In this document: positions 45,641 through 56,118 of the stretch, piece after piece | How positions within the stretch are numbered: position 1 is the stretch's first letter | Layout of the letters: each line of letters starts with the position of its first letter | Assembly: GCA_030765065.1 (NCBI GenBank) | Contig: CM060990.1 | Span: 415,657,198-415,721,197 of the forward strand | Reading direction: 5' to 3' | DNA length: 64,000 nt | Origin: Deroplatys truncata | Taxonomy: Eukaryota; Arthropoda; Insecta; Mantodea; Mantidae | Notes under the pieces: model-generated | The model's database searches: none | Told to the model about the DNA's origin: nothing | Seen by the model: only the letters and a program-made list of their open reading frames with translations | Program-made: the position numbers and the translations under genes

Positions 45641-45828
45641 GCTTCCCCCCTGTTTTCATGTGAGTTATTTGCTCATTTAATTGTGCAGTGTTTTGTCTGC
45701 ATTATTAGCCTTTTCTTTTCCTGTTTTTTAACCTTTGTGCAGTGTAAATTTTGTTTCTCTTTCTTTTCATATTCCTTTAAAGCAAAACATTATTTGTTAG
45801 CTTTTTTATTCCTCTTCAAAAAAACAGC
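45641..45828. other. T-rich spacer
   Basis: T-rich on the plus strand, no gene. It could hold the 3' end of the preceding transcript and the promoter of the next. Confidence 0.35.
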
Positions 45829-46093
45829 ATGAATCACACTTCTGCTTTCTGCAGAAGACGACCAATGCCCCTTGTGCCAAGCCATATTCGCCGACCAATT
45901 AAGTTTCAGTGCGCAGACTGTAAGAACCGTATGTTAAGCGTCCAGTGCACTTACAGCTGCGTGTGGAAACCCTATTACTCCACAGATCCTTCAGTCAATG
46001 CTTTCATCGACAATCTCGGTTTTAGCATTTTGATTTCGTTCAGCCTAATTTAGCTCTGCAGCCACGGTGTCTTTACTGCCAGGCGCTTAGCGC
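45829..46093 (+). pseudogene. Small Cys-rich (zinc-binding) Polinton protein, frameshifted
   Basis: ATG 45,829. Three Cys-pair modules occur but in different frames: C-P-L-C in DQCPLCQAIFADQ (about 45,860-45,900), FQCADCKNRMLSVQCTYSC (about 45,903-45,960, main frame) and RCLYCQAL near 46,070. Together they look like a compact zinc-ribbon or RING-like protein of about 85 residues whose frame has shifted twice. Its neighbour to the right is another small Cys-rich protein. Zinc binding is inferred from the Cys spacing; function unknown. Confidence 0.45.
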
Positions 46094-46175
46094 GTGACTT
46101 AAACACGGCCTTTCAAACCTATTCAAACAACAACACATTTACCAGTGTCCCACCCCTATCAAGGACCATTGAAAC

Positions 46176-46499
46176 ATGTCGGCGTCAGCCAGTGTTGAAG
46201 GGAGCAATCCCAACACTTCCGCATGCATGTACGAGGAACAATGCAATAGCATAACCACGTTTTGCGTGGCTTGCAAGTACGCACAATACCTCAAAAAACA
46301 GCAACATCTGCTACTGAACAGTTACAACACGTACACGGTGTGGTATAGCGCCCATAGCAATCACTGTTATTCCCCCTTATGTTTGCAGTGCCATGCACGG
46401 CGTTCGTGTGTCATAAACAATATTCCCATTGTGTTCAAACATTTACAAACACATAAACAATCATCGTGCCCTCGTTGCACAGGGAAATTTATAACATAA
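46176..46499 (+). CDS. Small Cys-rich (zinc-binding) Polinton protein
   Basis: 107 codons from ATG 46,176, intact. Cys/His pattern: FCVACKYA (C-x2-C), HCYSPLCLQCHARRSC, then HLQTHKQSSCPRCTG (H-x3-H-x3-C-x2-C). This suggests two or three zinc sites in a compact domain. It ends 10 codons before an AT-rich non-coding stretch. Related in style to the preceding gene, perhaps an old duplicate. Such small zinc proteins in viruses often regulate transcription or host responses; nothing here shows which. Confidence 0.55.
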   Translation: MSASASVEGSNPNTSACMYEEQCNSITTFCVACKYAQYLKKQQHLLLNSYNTYTVWYSAHSNHCYSPLCLQCHARRSCVINNIPIVFKHLQTHKQSSCPRCTGKFIT

Positions 46500-46620
46500 T
46501 ATAAAACCATTGTTCATGATATGATGTGTTTTTCGTTCTTTGTATATGGTATGGTAAAAAGGTTGGTACCGTGTAGTTCATATTTTTTTAATTTCCTGCA
46601 AATATGTTTTATGTTCTACT

Positions 46621-46945
46621 CAATTTTTCAATGTTTATAGTGTTTTCGCTCTCACTCTTTTTTTGAACAAAAAAATGTTGTTTATTTTTTCTACCTTGTT
46701 TAATACACAGCACATATTGTGCTTTTCTCTCAATTTTACAATGTTTATAGTGTTCTCTCTCTCACTCTTTTTTTAACAAAAATATTGTTTATTTTTTCTA
46801 CCTTGTTTAATACACTGCACATATTGTGCTTTGCTCTCAATTTCACAATGTTAGTAGTGTTCTCTCTCTCACTCTTTTTTTAACAAAAAAATGTTTATGT
46901 TTTCTACCTTGTTTAATACACTGCACATATTGTGCTTTGCTGCTT
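46621..46945 (+). repeat. Three tandem copies of a ~108-bp AT-rich repeat
   Basis: AATGTT(T/A)(A/G)TAGTGTT occurs at 46,630, 46,740 and 46,847 (spacings 110 and 107). Each is followed by a CTCTCACTCTTTTTTT tract, AACAAAAA, TTGTTTATTTTTTCTACC, TTGTTTAATACAC and GCACATATTGTGCTTT. The last block contains a small hairpin (GCACATATTGTGC). It lies between converging genes. Confidence 0.85.
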
Positions 46946-47295
46946 AATCAGTGTTTCATTTTTCCTTTATTCACACTTTACCTTGTTAGGGTCGTTTCCC
47001 CTTCCTCATAGTTCAATAGCACACATATATTTCACAATATGCATATAAAAACTAATTATGAAAAAACAAACAACAGTTTTAAAATAAAAAAAATTCTTCC
47101 AAGACCGCCATGCATTATATCAAGTTAAGGCATAAACATATGCCAAAAGAAAAGATACGTGTAGCAAACTTATTGCAATAAGTTATAATTCATGTCTTCT
47201 CTTTCACCTACCTTTTTCGTTTTTCATTTCGTCTCAAATTCTATCTCCTCTCCCTTCTCTACATCCCCTCCGTCAACGTCTTCCTCCTCCTTTCC
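46946..47295. other. Non-coding, AT-rich
   Basis: No gene seen. Converging transcripts from both sides would end here. Confidence 0.4.
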
Positions 47296-47625
47296 CTACT
47301 CCGGTATTGGGTCTTCGTCGTACGATTGCTCATAGTTAGCAAACTCCTCATCGTCTCCTCCGCCTGTACATGCGCTTTCCAATTTTCCTATCATCTGCTT
47401 TAATGCCTCAAATTCCTCGTACATTTTACTTACATTTCCTTTTATTCTATACACTAACTCCTCTTGCTTCGTCACATTCTGCTTTTTCTCTTCCAATTCT
47501 CCTTTCATTCTTTCCAACAATCCCTGCATGCCGCCCTCCCTCCTTTCACATTCTTGTTTTTCCTTCCTCACCCCGTCAGTCACCCTGTTTCCTTCCTTCA
47601 CCTTCCTATCGCATTCTTTTTTCAT
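47296..47625 (-). CDS. Polinton coiled-coil protein
   Basis: 109 codons from ATG 47,625 (MKKECDRKVKEGN); a stop precedes the start in frame. Almost the whole protein is a charged heptad-like helix (KKQNVTKQEELVYRIKG; MYEEFEALKQMIGKLES), ending in a Gly- and Asp/Glu-rich acidic tail (GGGDDEEF, YDEDPIPE). No family recognised. It lies directly downstream of the secreted Cys-rich gene and may share its transcript. Confidence 0.55.
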   Translation of the reverse strand: MKKECDRKVKEGNRVTDGVRKEKQECERREGGMQGLLERMKGELEEKKQNVTKQEELVYRIKGNVSKMYEEFEALKQMIGKLESACTGGGDDEEFANYEQSYDEDPIPE

Positions 47626-47649
47626 TTTTTGCTTTATCACATTCACCCC

Positions 47650-48466
47650 TTTTTACACCTCTCAGATGCTGCTTTTCGTATGCTCGTCACCGACACCCTT
47701 CCCGCATACCCACCATTACATTCCCAATTTATTTTCAAAGTCCCCTCCGCACCCCATCTAGACGCCCGCTTCACCCTCCCACTCATCGTCCTTCCACCAC
47801 CTACATTCAACTCCCACTCACCCCATTTTCCACATCCCCCAAAAATATATACATAAAATTGTCAGAAAAATAGGAATTCATCTCATTTAATACGCTATAA
47901 GCCATCATAAGCTCACTCTCCTTCGGCGTCAACTTCCATTCCAATTCCACACCCTCCGGCAAGTCTACCGTGTCCACCAACAAACTACAATCCACCATCT
48001 CCACCAGAATCGAAGTGTTGTCGCTAGCATACATACCCACAGGCTTTTTATAAAATTTACACCTGTCATCCACACCCGCTCCACCTTCCTCACACCCAAA
48101 TCTCCCATTTAAAATGTAACCCTCAGGGCATTCAAGTTGCCCCATTTTTACACCCCCGACCATCAACCCCCCACATCTCTTCCTCCTCTGACATCTGCTT
48201 ACAGGCTTTAAACTATTATACACGTTCTTAAGTGTCCCCAAGTTAATAAAATCAGATCCAAACCTACACCCACTCCCCTTCCGGTAGGTGCATGTACAGT
48301 TTGGCAACAATTCGTAATCCTTTTCACATCTTGTCACATTTTCCAAATGTCCCATCTCAACATTCAACTCGAACCCACACCTCCCAAAACTAACGCAACT
48401 CCTCTCTGCGCCAGCAACTCCTCCTATCACCAACGCTATCACTATCGCAATCATCATCTTTACCAT
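47650..48466 (-). pseudogene. Predicted secreted Cys-rich glycoprotein of the Polinton, one probable frameshift
   Basis: ATG 48,466 starts a hydrophobic signal peptide (residues 1-20, MVKMMIAIVIALVIGGVAGA). The mature part has 12 Cys in ~180 residues, three N-glycosylation motifs (NVT, NCT, NTS) and a multibasic RRKR at about residues 94-97. The frame ends at 47,807, but an adjacent frame reads on to about 47,653 (TLKINWECNGGYAGRV), so the original was probably ~270 residues. I see no C-terminal membrane anchor, so it looks secreted rather than an envelope protein. A TATAAAAAGG box lies 36 nt before the ATG. No homologue recognised; such a gene is not part of the standard Polinton core. Confidence 0.55.
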
Positions 48467-48492
48467 ATACTTCTTTACACCCACAACATTCC

Positions 48493-48502
48493 CCTTTTTA
48501 TA
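48493..48502 (-). promoter_or_regulatory. TATA box of the secreted-protein gene
   Basis: TATAAAAAGG on the minus strand, first T 36 nt before the ATG at 48,466. Same core as the box at 33,838-33,848. Confidence 0.55.
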
Positions 48503-48854
48503 CCTTTCCGCTCACCTCAAATATACCCCCACTCCCACCTCTTTTTCTCTCAACCAATCGTATTCACTCTTATTCTCACCAATCCACACCTTTCATTTAA
48601 TTCATTCCACCAATAACATCACTTCTTATTCTCACCAATCTCAACATCACACGTCACTTCCTCATCTACGTTTTACCACTTACCTGCTAATCATTCCCTC
48701 TTTCCCTTCCCAACTCTCCACAAAGACACATCGCAAATTCCCTTCTCCAGGTCACGTGACCTTAAACTACCCCATCTCCCTCAACATCACCCTCTTTTAC
48801 CTTTTCTTCACCACCACATATCCAAACAACCCTAATCCTCAAAATTTATCTGGC
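48503..48854. other. C/T-rich non-coding segment before the right terminus
   Basis: The plus strand is strongly pyrimidine-rich and nearly G-free. CTTATTCTCACCAATC occurs twice (about 48,569 and 48,626). No gene. Confidence 0.5.
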
Positions 48855-49044
48855 CACGGATTAACCAACCTGGATCAACGATAATCCTACCGCTAGTGGC
48901 AACTTTTCAAACTTCCCGCTAATCCCACTAATCCACCTTAATCCAACGGATTAAGACGTATTAACAAGGATTAACGCGCCACCAACGCCACATAGCGGCA
49001 GGATTATCGTTAATCCAATTGGCTAATACGGGGCCTTAACTACT
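48855..49044 (-). repeat. Right terminal inverted repeat of the Polinton (190 bp)
   Basis: Reverse complement of the left terminus with about 12 mismatches. Read inward it starts AGTAGTTAAGGCCCC. Like the left repeat it is internally palindromic. Confidence 0.9.
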
Positions 49045-49050
49045 AATGCG
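49045..49050 (+). repeat. Right 6-bp target-site duplication of the Polinton
   Basis: AATGCG, identical to 29,966-29,971. Confidence 0.9.
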
Positions 49051-52000
49051 ATTTATGTTTTTGTACCTCCAGTGTACTTTAACGTTCTTCTAGAGCAGAT
49101 GGTAATCTATGTGACCAAACCATTGGTTTTAGAGTTATTAAGAGGGAAAATGTCTTAGGTGGGGCGCAAAATGCAATCCAAAATGCAACCCTTGTGTTTC
49201 TTTACATTGTTGGGATATCAAATGTTCAGATTTAGGGATTTGAACGGAGTATATTTGCTGTCTCAGAAGCTAAGTTCGGGAACACAATTTTGATTCTGAA
49301 GTTGATTTTGAGGAAGTTTAAGGTGTGTGGCTCAAGCAATAGACGTACATGAGTTATGAGGAATTCACGAGTTAATCATACCTTTTATTATAGTATAAAG
49401 ACAAAACATTATGGCTGGAGTGTCTTATGAATGCCTAACATTTATCGAATGCTTACGTCTAAACTTAGCATTTTTTTCTGTGAAGTTAAGTTGCTTCGAG
49501 AATGATTCATGGCAAATTGTAGGTGAGTTAGTGCTGATTTCTCCAAAAATGAAATTTTGCCAGCGAAAACAATGAATAAATAAAAGGTCTTCACAGCAGG
49601 AAAACAGGACAACACAGTGTTACAAGTGATGTATAGTATATAGGGTAATAGGTGCTAGTGAATAAATATTTAAGAAAATAAATATTAAATGTAGTTTAAC
49701 GGATAAGCAATAAGCAACAAACTCAAGTCATGGTAACGCACTACAAAAATCATTAAAAAACACCGAAAGAAGAACGTGGCAAGGATAGGTTTTGAACAGT
49801 GCATGCAACAGGAACTCATTATGGCAGCAAATGTTTCAATTGCAAATGCAAGTTCCATTATACAAACGAGGCGATAGAAATTGTAGAAATGCTTTTCTTG
49901 GTGTTATGCGTGATACTAATGGCCGCTGTAGGGTATAAGATTGTGGAAAAGCTCTGCCGCAAAAATAGAAGCATAGACGGAAATGCTACAGAACCACAAC
50001 GGCGGCAAGCACCAGCAAATTGAATTTTAATTTTGGTTACGCGAAAGACGGCGTGACAGAGGCAACTCAAGCATGAATTGGATGGTAAGGCTTACACGAA
50101 AGAAGGAAAAAAATAAAGCACAGCTATGCAAAAAGTAAAATAAAAAGAGAAAAAGCACAAAGGAGTAATGACATTTAAGCTGCGAAAACATAAAACCATC
50201 TAATAAGTGCTATGATAATACGCCACAGGCAATATTACGCAAACTGAAAACCTTTTAAGCAACACAGGGATACAACTTTCGGTTAGATTAAACGTCATTC
50301 TCATACTGAAAGACGTGGATTGACAGTCAATAAATAATGTGAAGTGAGGTGCTGACAATGTCTTACACACAGCCGCTGGAGAATGAACTCTGTATCAAGT
50401 AGTGGCGGTTCTTGCAGACTGACCGTGAATACACGGTAAAAGCTGTAAATATGTAGAGGCAGAGTCTAACAGATAAAATAATGTGAGAGAGAAAGAAAAT
50501 AAATGCAATATAGTGCCTCCTCCCTCTCCCTGGCATCCATCGTAGTAATAAGACAAAACATATGGAACAGTATTAAATGAGTAATCAGAACACGTAATTA
50601 ACTATACAAGTGAAGTATTATTTTTGTTGTTTTTATGGTTACTCATCGTATATGTGAGTGTCTACAAAAATAGTGGAGACCATGATGCAATCACTGCAAC
50701 AGTAGAAGTCAGAAAGGTGGAGAAAGAGGAACCATGAGAGAGAACCTGCCTAAGTAACAGGAAAGGTTTAGGTAACGAACATAGTGAAAATATTTGGTCC
50801 TATTAAATAAACAGAACGGGTCTGCATGAAAGGAAAGCTGATATTGTTCTTGTATGAAGTTGTTCATTTTGTTTGTAATAACTATGAAAGTAGAAGTGTC
50901 CCTCACCTACAAAAGACAAAAATGATGCAGAGTGCTCCATACGGGCTGCCCCAGTACAGAGTAAGAGATATGGACGATCTTCAAAAGGTTTCACTAACAA
51001 GAAAGAGTAAGGTAGAGGAGAATGTTTCAAGGGTGCAAAGGTCGAGGTAAGAAAATCGCACTCTCCGAGTCTAGTGGCCATAGAAGAGTTCTGCAGCGGA
51101 GAATGCGCAAGGAGGAGGGATTCAATTTATTTTGATGTCTTTTTGTCATAAAACTGAGTGTTGAAAAGGGGGAAATAATAGGGAAAAAGGGAAAAGTAGC
51201 CAAAAAGGTTACACAGCATGAACAAAGAACTGAAATGACAATTAAAGTGTTTCAGAACCCGCAGAAGCTTTGCCACACAAGGACATCAACAGGAACGATG
51301 AATGACAGTAGAGGCACATGTGAATCACGAGAGGGAACCAGACCGTCTATGCCAGGAGAACTAGGCAGGAAGATAAAAATGGAAGAAAAACAAGAGCAGA
51401 AACGGGTATACAAAAGCACCACAGTTTGACACACAAAACACATGCTTGCAAATATACAGCCGAGAAATCAATTGCGCATTATAAAATAAGAGAAGATAAT
51501 GTGCAGAGAAATAGTACGAGCAAGGACTTAGCAGCACTAACCTTGATAGTAGTTAAAGGTTTCGCATTTGTGTTTACGTTATTTGGTTATTTACCTCCAT
51601 TCTCAAAATTTGGGAGATAAGTTGTTAATCGGTAGGGGTGCCTACTTATTTTTCGGAATTTATTCCCCAGCCGCTGTTATTATACTCATCTCTAAAGATT
51701 GAAAGTGTCATAATTTTTCCCTCTTCACCTTCTATGTTTCCTTGCCGAAAATAGATCCACTCTTAAGAAGGAAGAAACCACTCCGCTGCACTCCAACTAC
51801 CAAAAATAGAAACATAATTAAGAAGCAAGAAGATACTGTAAGCAAACCTGGGTATAAAATACGTCAGCATGACCAATAGTTGGTTGAAATATTCAACTCA
51901 ACAGTAACTGACTAAACTGGGAGGTAAACACATTGGAATAACTTACTGCCACTGGTTGCGGACATGAAACCCAGCAAAATGTAAAGCAACGGCAATTAGA

Positions 52001-52385
52001 ACCATGAATCCAGCAGAAATACTCCCGGACAGGAAGCCAGCGCGTTGTACAGCTACTCACATGCAACATGGAGTAAGTGAAAACTCAGAGACATGCAGGA
52101 GGGCCAAGACCTCGACTTTACAACCCGTAAGATATCCCAACAACCCAGAAGCGTTTCCCGTGGCCCCCGAGTCTTGTACAAAGACAGAAAAAATCGGTAC
52201 TAGCAAATTAAATATGTTAGTGTCAGTCAAATGGGTTTCTAGGGTAAATTATTTATTTGATTGATTTTTGTTGTTATTTTCTCTAAGGATCGTCCAAAGA
52301 GACAACTCAGGTATCCACAAAGTTGAAGGGCTTTCCCCCTTATATTTTAATACCGGAGTCGGAATTAGTCCTCCCTCGGAGGTAA
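49051..52385. other. No recognisable feature
   Basis: AT-rich. A 74-codon open frame at 49,799-50,023 with a hydrophobic stretch (LFLVLCVILMAAVGYKIV) is noted but has no other support. Other short frames are unremarkable. Confidence 0.4.
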
Positions 52386-52917
52386 TGTAGCGAGCCATAG
52401 AAGGTTTCGAGTACGGAACCGAAGATTTTGTTAGTATTAGTAGGAGTGTTGCAAGATGGTGCAATCTAGGAAGCCCGCTTTCGTAGTACACGAGGTCGCG
52501 CCGTCAGCGTGCCAGCAAGTATTTAATGGCGACCACGAAATTAGGTCACTCTCTATCACTCACTCATCCTCTTTGACTCGCTCTCGACCGGCGAAGCTAC
52601 ACACCTCAGGGGTATGGCGCTAGGTCAACGTTTGTTAGTGCGAAGTAAAGCATACCAGAGGCTTTCGGGTAAGATATATTGAACCTGAGTTCCTGTTCGT
52701 ACTACTGCAACCCTCGTAATCATGTAAATTAATTGTAAATATAGTTGCTACTGTTTATGCAACAATCGGGTTATCATTTTGACGCTTTAATCTAACGCAC
52801 CCGCTCCGCCCGCCATGCCCTACGTTTAACCCCCGATACCGACAGCTTTGCCGCCTGAAGTTAATGCCCTTCTGTTGTAAGTATCCTCTGGATCTAACTA
52901 AACCAAGGGTTGCTACA
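52386..52917 (+). repeat. Solo LTR, same family as the LTR at 20.5 kb
   Basis: 532 bp with perfect inverted ends TGTAGC...GCTACA. Aligns end to end with 20,466-21,292 once the SINE there is removed. No internal retroviral sequence flanks it, so it is a solo LTR from recombination. I see no exact target duplication of the usual 4-5 bp. It provides the uninterrupted reference for dating the SINE insertion. Confidence 0.85.
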
Positions 52918-54185
52918 ATATGGGGCATCACCAAGACACCAGAAATGTACACAATAATGTGAAGTAATTCTTCTTATCACATACATTTTCCACAAATATC
53001 TTATATACGGAGGAAAGGAGTTCGCCATAGGCAGAAACTGTAAGCATAAGAACGTAAATATTTCATTTAAATGTACACAATGTAGGTGAAAGCTAGGGAA
53101 GATAAATAAGTTATTCTTAAAAGGTCCTGCGAGCAAAGTCAGATATAGCAGAGCTGTATAATATAGATAAATTAAGTGAGAAGGTGCCTAAAGCAGAACA
53201 GGAAGCGCAAGTATCTTATTAGGATGCGCCTAATGCGGAGACATGAATATACATTACCTTCAAATTAATTGTAAGAATCTTCTTTTGCACGTAGAAGGAA
53301 TCTTCCTTTGGTTGAAGGAGAAAGTATATTTTCCCAGTATTTCAGCATTCACCTTCATTAGTAGTAAGATACATCCTTGTGTATATTTCGGGCTTCTTGA
53401 AGCACAGAACGGGATGCTTGGGGAAAGTTTTGTGCAGCCTCATTAGTGTAAGTAGCATGCATGCTCACTTCTAAAATTACATATTTTCTCATACAAACAG
53501 ATAAAGAAGGAAAAGAAGGCGAAGAAGAATAACCTCTATGAGCATGTGCTTGTTTTAATCTACGACCTTCTCCCGCATGCGAATGCAGCAAAGTAATATG
53601 TTTATTCTGAATGATTTCTTCATTTCTGAAAAACATCCTGTGAACCTTGGGCTACACTTCGATATTCCACCTCTATACATAAGAATTACGAATGATCAGT
53701 AGTGTGTTATATAACGAAACTAAATTGGAACATCATTGTTCAAAGGATATCTGTGTTTGAAAAATACTGGAGTGGAAACAAACTTCCATGTGTTGAATAT
53801 TGCGATCATGTATTATGTGCATACAGTATGAACGTATTCCCGGATAATCAAATCACATTTGTTATTATTTGCTTGAACGACTATGCTATTACCTCTAAAC
53901 GCGTGTGAAATAAAGTGATCTGAAAGACTCAGCTCAAATTGAAATATATTTTACTCAAGCGTACGATGTTTATTCATTAATGTGTTCATATAACATGGGA
54001 AGCAGGAATGGGAGAACGAAAACCACATAAATGTATAGCGCAATAAATAAACGTGTTTGTGTAGAAATTACGTTTTCTTTAATACATACATAATATATCC
54101 AATATATACTTTTTAAACTTATATTGTATACACGTGTCACTGTTTTTAATTACAGTCTGCAGAGCAGGCTAAAGAGACTTTCAGG
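52918..54185. other. No recognisable feature
   Basis: AT-rich sequence with short chance frames only. Confidence 0.4.
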
Positions 54186-54189
54186 TATA

Positions 54190-55310
54190 GACCATGGCAT
54201 GTAGAATTAAACAAAGATGTCTGTGGAGGTATTTCTGCCGAGGACTGCATCTCCAAGCTAATGTTGACAGGCTTCAGTCACGTCTATTTGGCCTGATAAC
54301 AGCATTCGATCACAAATAGCGAAGAAAATCGAAAAAAATCACTCCTCTTCAATAGCGCATAGATATGTTTCGTTAATGTGAGTTATGGAATGTCGAATAC
54401 ATTACGCACAATGATGGAAACCTTGATTTTGTGAACTCCAAATTCCATTTATTTAGGGATAACATCCACTATTCAGAAAACGTTTCAGGTCATTATTATT
54501 GCATGATAGAGCACAACAGTTTGTAAAAGCATTGTCTAATCTTGCAGTCTGTGCAATTACTATGTCAAAGTGTGCGGGCAATAGAGCTTGGATAATGTTG
54601 CCAAATTCCATGAGAATAATCTAGTATAAGGTACTGCAGGCTGGGTATGAATATCCACGGTTCAAAAAGCAATATGCAGAGGTTTATCAGCCTTAACAGT
54701 TTTAAGAAGCTCTGCATTTTCAGAGTTAGGAAGTCGTATTCTAGGCATTCTCCGTTCGGTCCTTATTAACCTAATAATAATTTCTTGTCATGCTTAAGTG
54801 TGTATACTATTTATAGAATCCTTTTATCTTTAGAGTGACAATTCAAACTCGCTATTTAGTGTAGCTTCTTGTGACCATCTGCATATCCAAGAAGCAACGA
54901 AAGAGGAATTACGGTATTGTTTCTCCATTTGCGACAAGAACAATTTCTACATTCTTACCGGAATATTTACAGCTAGCATTCTGTAAACGCTACGACTCCA
55001 TTGGATTTAGAGCTGCAAAGTTACGCCTCATTGCTAACGCTCCAGGATAGCTAGTTCTTTCAACAGTGGCGTCATTCAGATTCAGACTAATTTCATCAAA
55101 CATTAAAGCAACTGCATTATTGGAAAGCTGTGCACTTGTAGGCTTTCCATTAGCCTTGGTGACAGCTTATTCTTTGTAAAGGTAATTTATGCTAGGTAGA
55201 GTGTATACGTCTTCAGTCTGATATGGTATTTTTATCTCGTCGTTTACCTCTAAAGCAAATACTTGTAGGATAGAAATACATACGCCTCCACTTTAGCTAT
55301 TTTGTCACCA
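54190..55310 (-). pseudogene. Relic of a virus-like capsid protein (second viral element)
   Basis: A minus-strand coding trace of about 370 codons in shifting frames. It contains FALEVNDEIKIPYQTEDVYT with LPSINYLYKE (about 55,185-55,257), LSNNAVALMFDEISLNLND (about 55,070-55,125), a NPMES.RLQNASC block (near 55,000), AHFDIVIAQTARLD followed by LNSGCYP (near 54,460-54,580), and at the end a FVIECC..VNISLEMQSSAEIPP stretch (near 54,215-54,320). I recall this block order from repeated, virus-like capsid proteins endogenised in arthropod genomes. The precise virus group is not asserted. It is unrelated in sequence to the Polinton capsid gene at 34.5-35.7 kb and much more decayed. Confidence 0.55.
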
Positions 55311-55414
55311 ATTTAGGAACTTTCGATTAACTGATGTTAGCTATACGATGGTCGCAGACAGAGTATGGCTCAATCTCCAGAAAAGTGATGTATTATAGCA
55401 TGTCGATAGCTCTT

Positions 55415-56118
55415 ATTATTTATTCCCATTTACAGAACGAAGTCTAAATCTTATAACCTCATTTGTGAAGTCAAGGGCTATGTTGTTTTGACCGAACACA
55501 TAAAGAGCGGTGGGATCTATAATGGTTATCTCTATGAGAGGTAAATATATATGGAATTTGAGGGTACTTGCAAAAAGTGATATCCTGGAGCAACAGAAGG
55601 GAAAATTTTCTGTAGAGATTGTAAATTACTGTTACCCTAATTGAAAAAGCTCGTTACAATGCTGCACTCATTAAGCATGATGCTCACTTCAGATATATTT
55701 ACAACATCAGATACACTCAGTTCACTAGCAGCGAGCGTTGTTTCTTCAGCGAATCCAAGAAGCGATTCGATAGATCTCTCTTGAAAAATCAATCGTATAC
55801 AGACTCTCAATGTCCGTCTCCTTCACATTATCATTAAGACATATGAAGAAGACTTCGTCACTCAATCTGTGTTTGTCCTAAATAAATGTGTTAATGTAAT
55901 CAATCACATATGTTTCATGAGCACTCCCTATTACTTTCTCTACGTCATTGTAAGCATAATTAAATGGATTATTACCGGTATCATTTTTAGTATTGACTAG
56001 AACATTTCAAAACTCGAGAGTGCAATCTTACAGTGTCCTGCAGCATCAGATGAAGAGTTGGATTTATGTACCTGGAAATTACTGCCGCAGATCCGCTCAC
56101 TGCTATTGTATAACTCAT
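55415..56118 (-). pseudogene. Relic of a minor structural protein (second viral element)
   Basis: Begins at ATG 56,118 (MSYTIAVSGSAAVISRYINP). Blocks in successive frames: NPFNYAYNDVEKVIGSAHET (near 55,930-55,970), KETDIESLYTID, LLGFAEETTLAASELSVSDV (near 55,710-55,770), PSVAPGYHFLQVPSN (near 55,560-55,600), PLIEITIIDPTALYVFGQN and a final LDFTNEVIRFRLRSVNG at about 55,430. The APGYHFLQVPSN..PLIEITIID pattern resembles penton- or fibre-like minor capsid proteins that accompany the capsid gene in endogenous arthropod elements. Position immediately upstream of the capsid trace supports this. Role inferred. Confidence 0.5.

Larger units (their letters stand above)
29972..49044. mobile_element. 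Maverick/Polinton (polintovirus, adintovirus-like), 19,073 bp
   Basis: Complete element with matching 190-bp inverted termini starting AGTAGTTAAGGCCCC, an exact 6-bp duplication, and the diagnostic gene set: protein-primed DNA polymerase B, retrovirus-like integrase, FtsK/A32-type packaging ATPase, adenain-like protease, and major and minor capsid genes. Left and right termini differ at about a dozen of 190 positions by eye, and many genes carry lesions, so this is an old, non-functional integrated copy. Most genes are on the minus strand; 44.5-46.5 kb reads the other way. Confidence 0.95.

Noticed and set aside
46621-46945. CRISPR-like array
   Set aside because: Units are ~108 bp tandem copies without distinct spacers, in a eukaryotic element.
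47650-48466. Envelope fusion glycoprotein
   Set aside because: RRKR followed by a Gly-rich stretch is suggestive, but no membrane anchor is visible and I recognise no fusogen fold. Kept as a secreted protein of unknown role.
49799-50023. Small membrane protein gene
   Set aside because: One hydrophobic stretch in a 74-codon frame is not enough; there is no conservation evidence or promoter.
52004-52264. 86-codon plus-strand gene upstream of the solo LTR
   Set aside because: No recognisable motif, domain or codon pattern; probably a chance frame.
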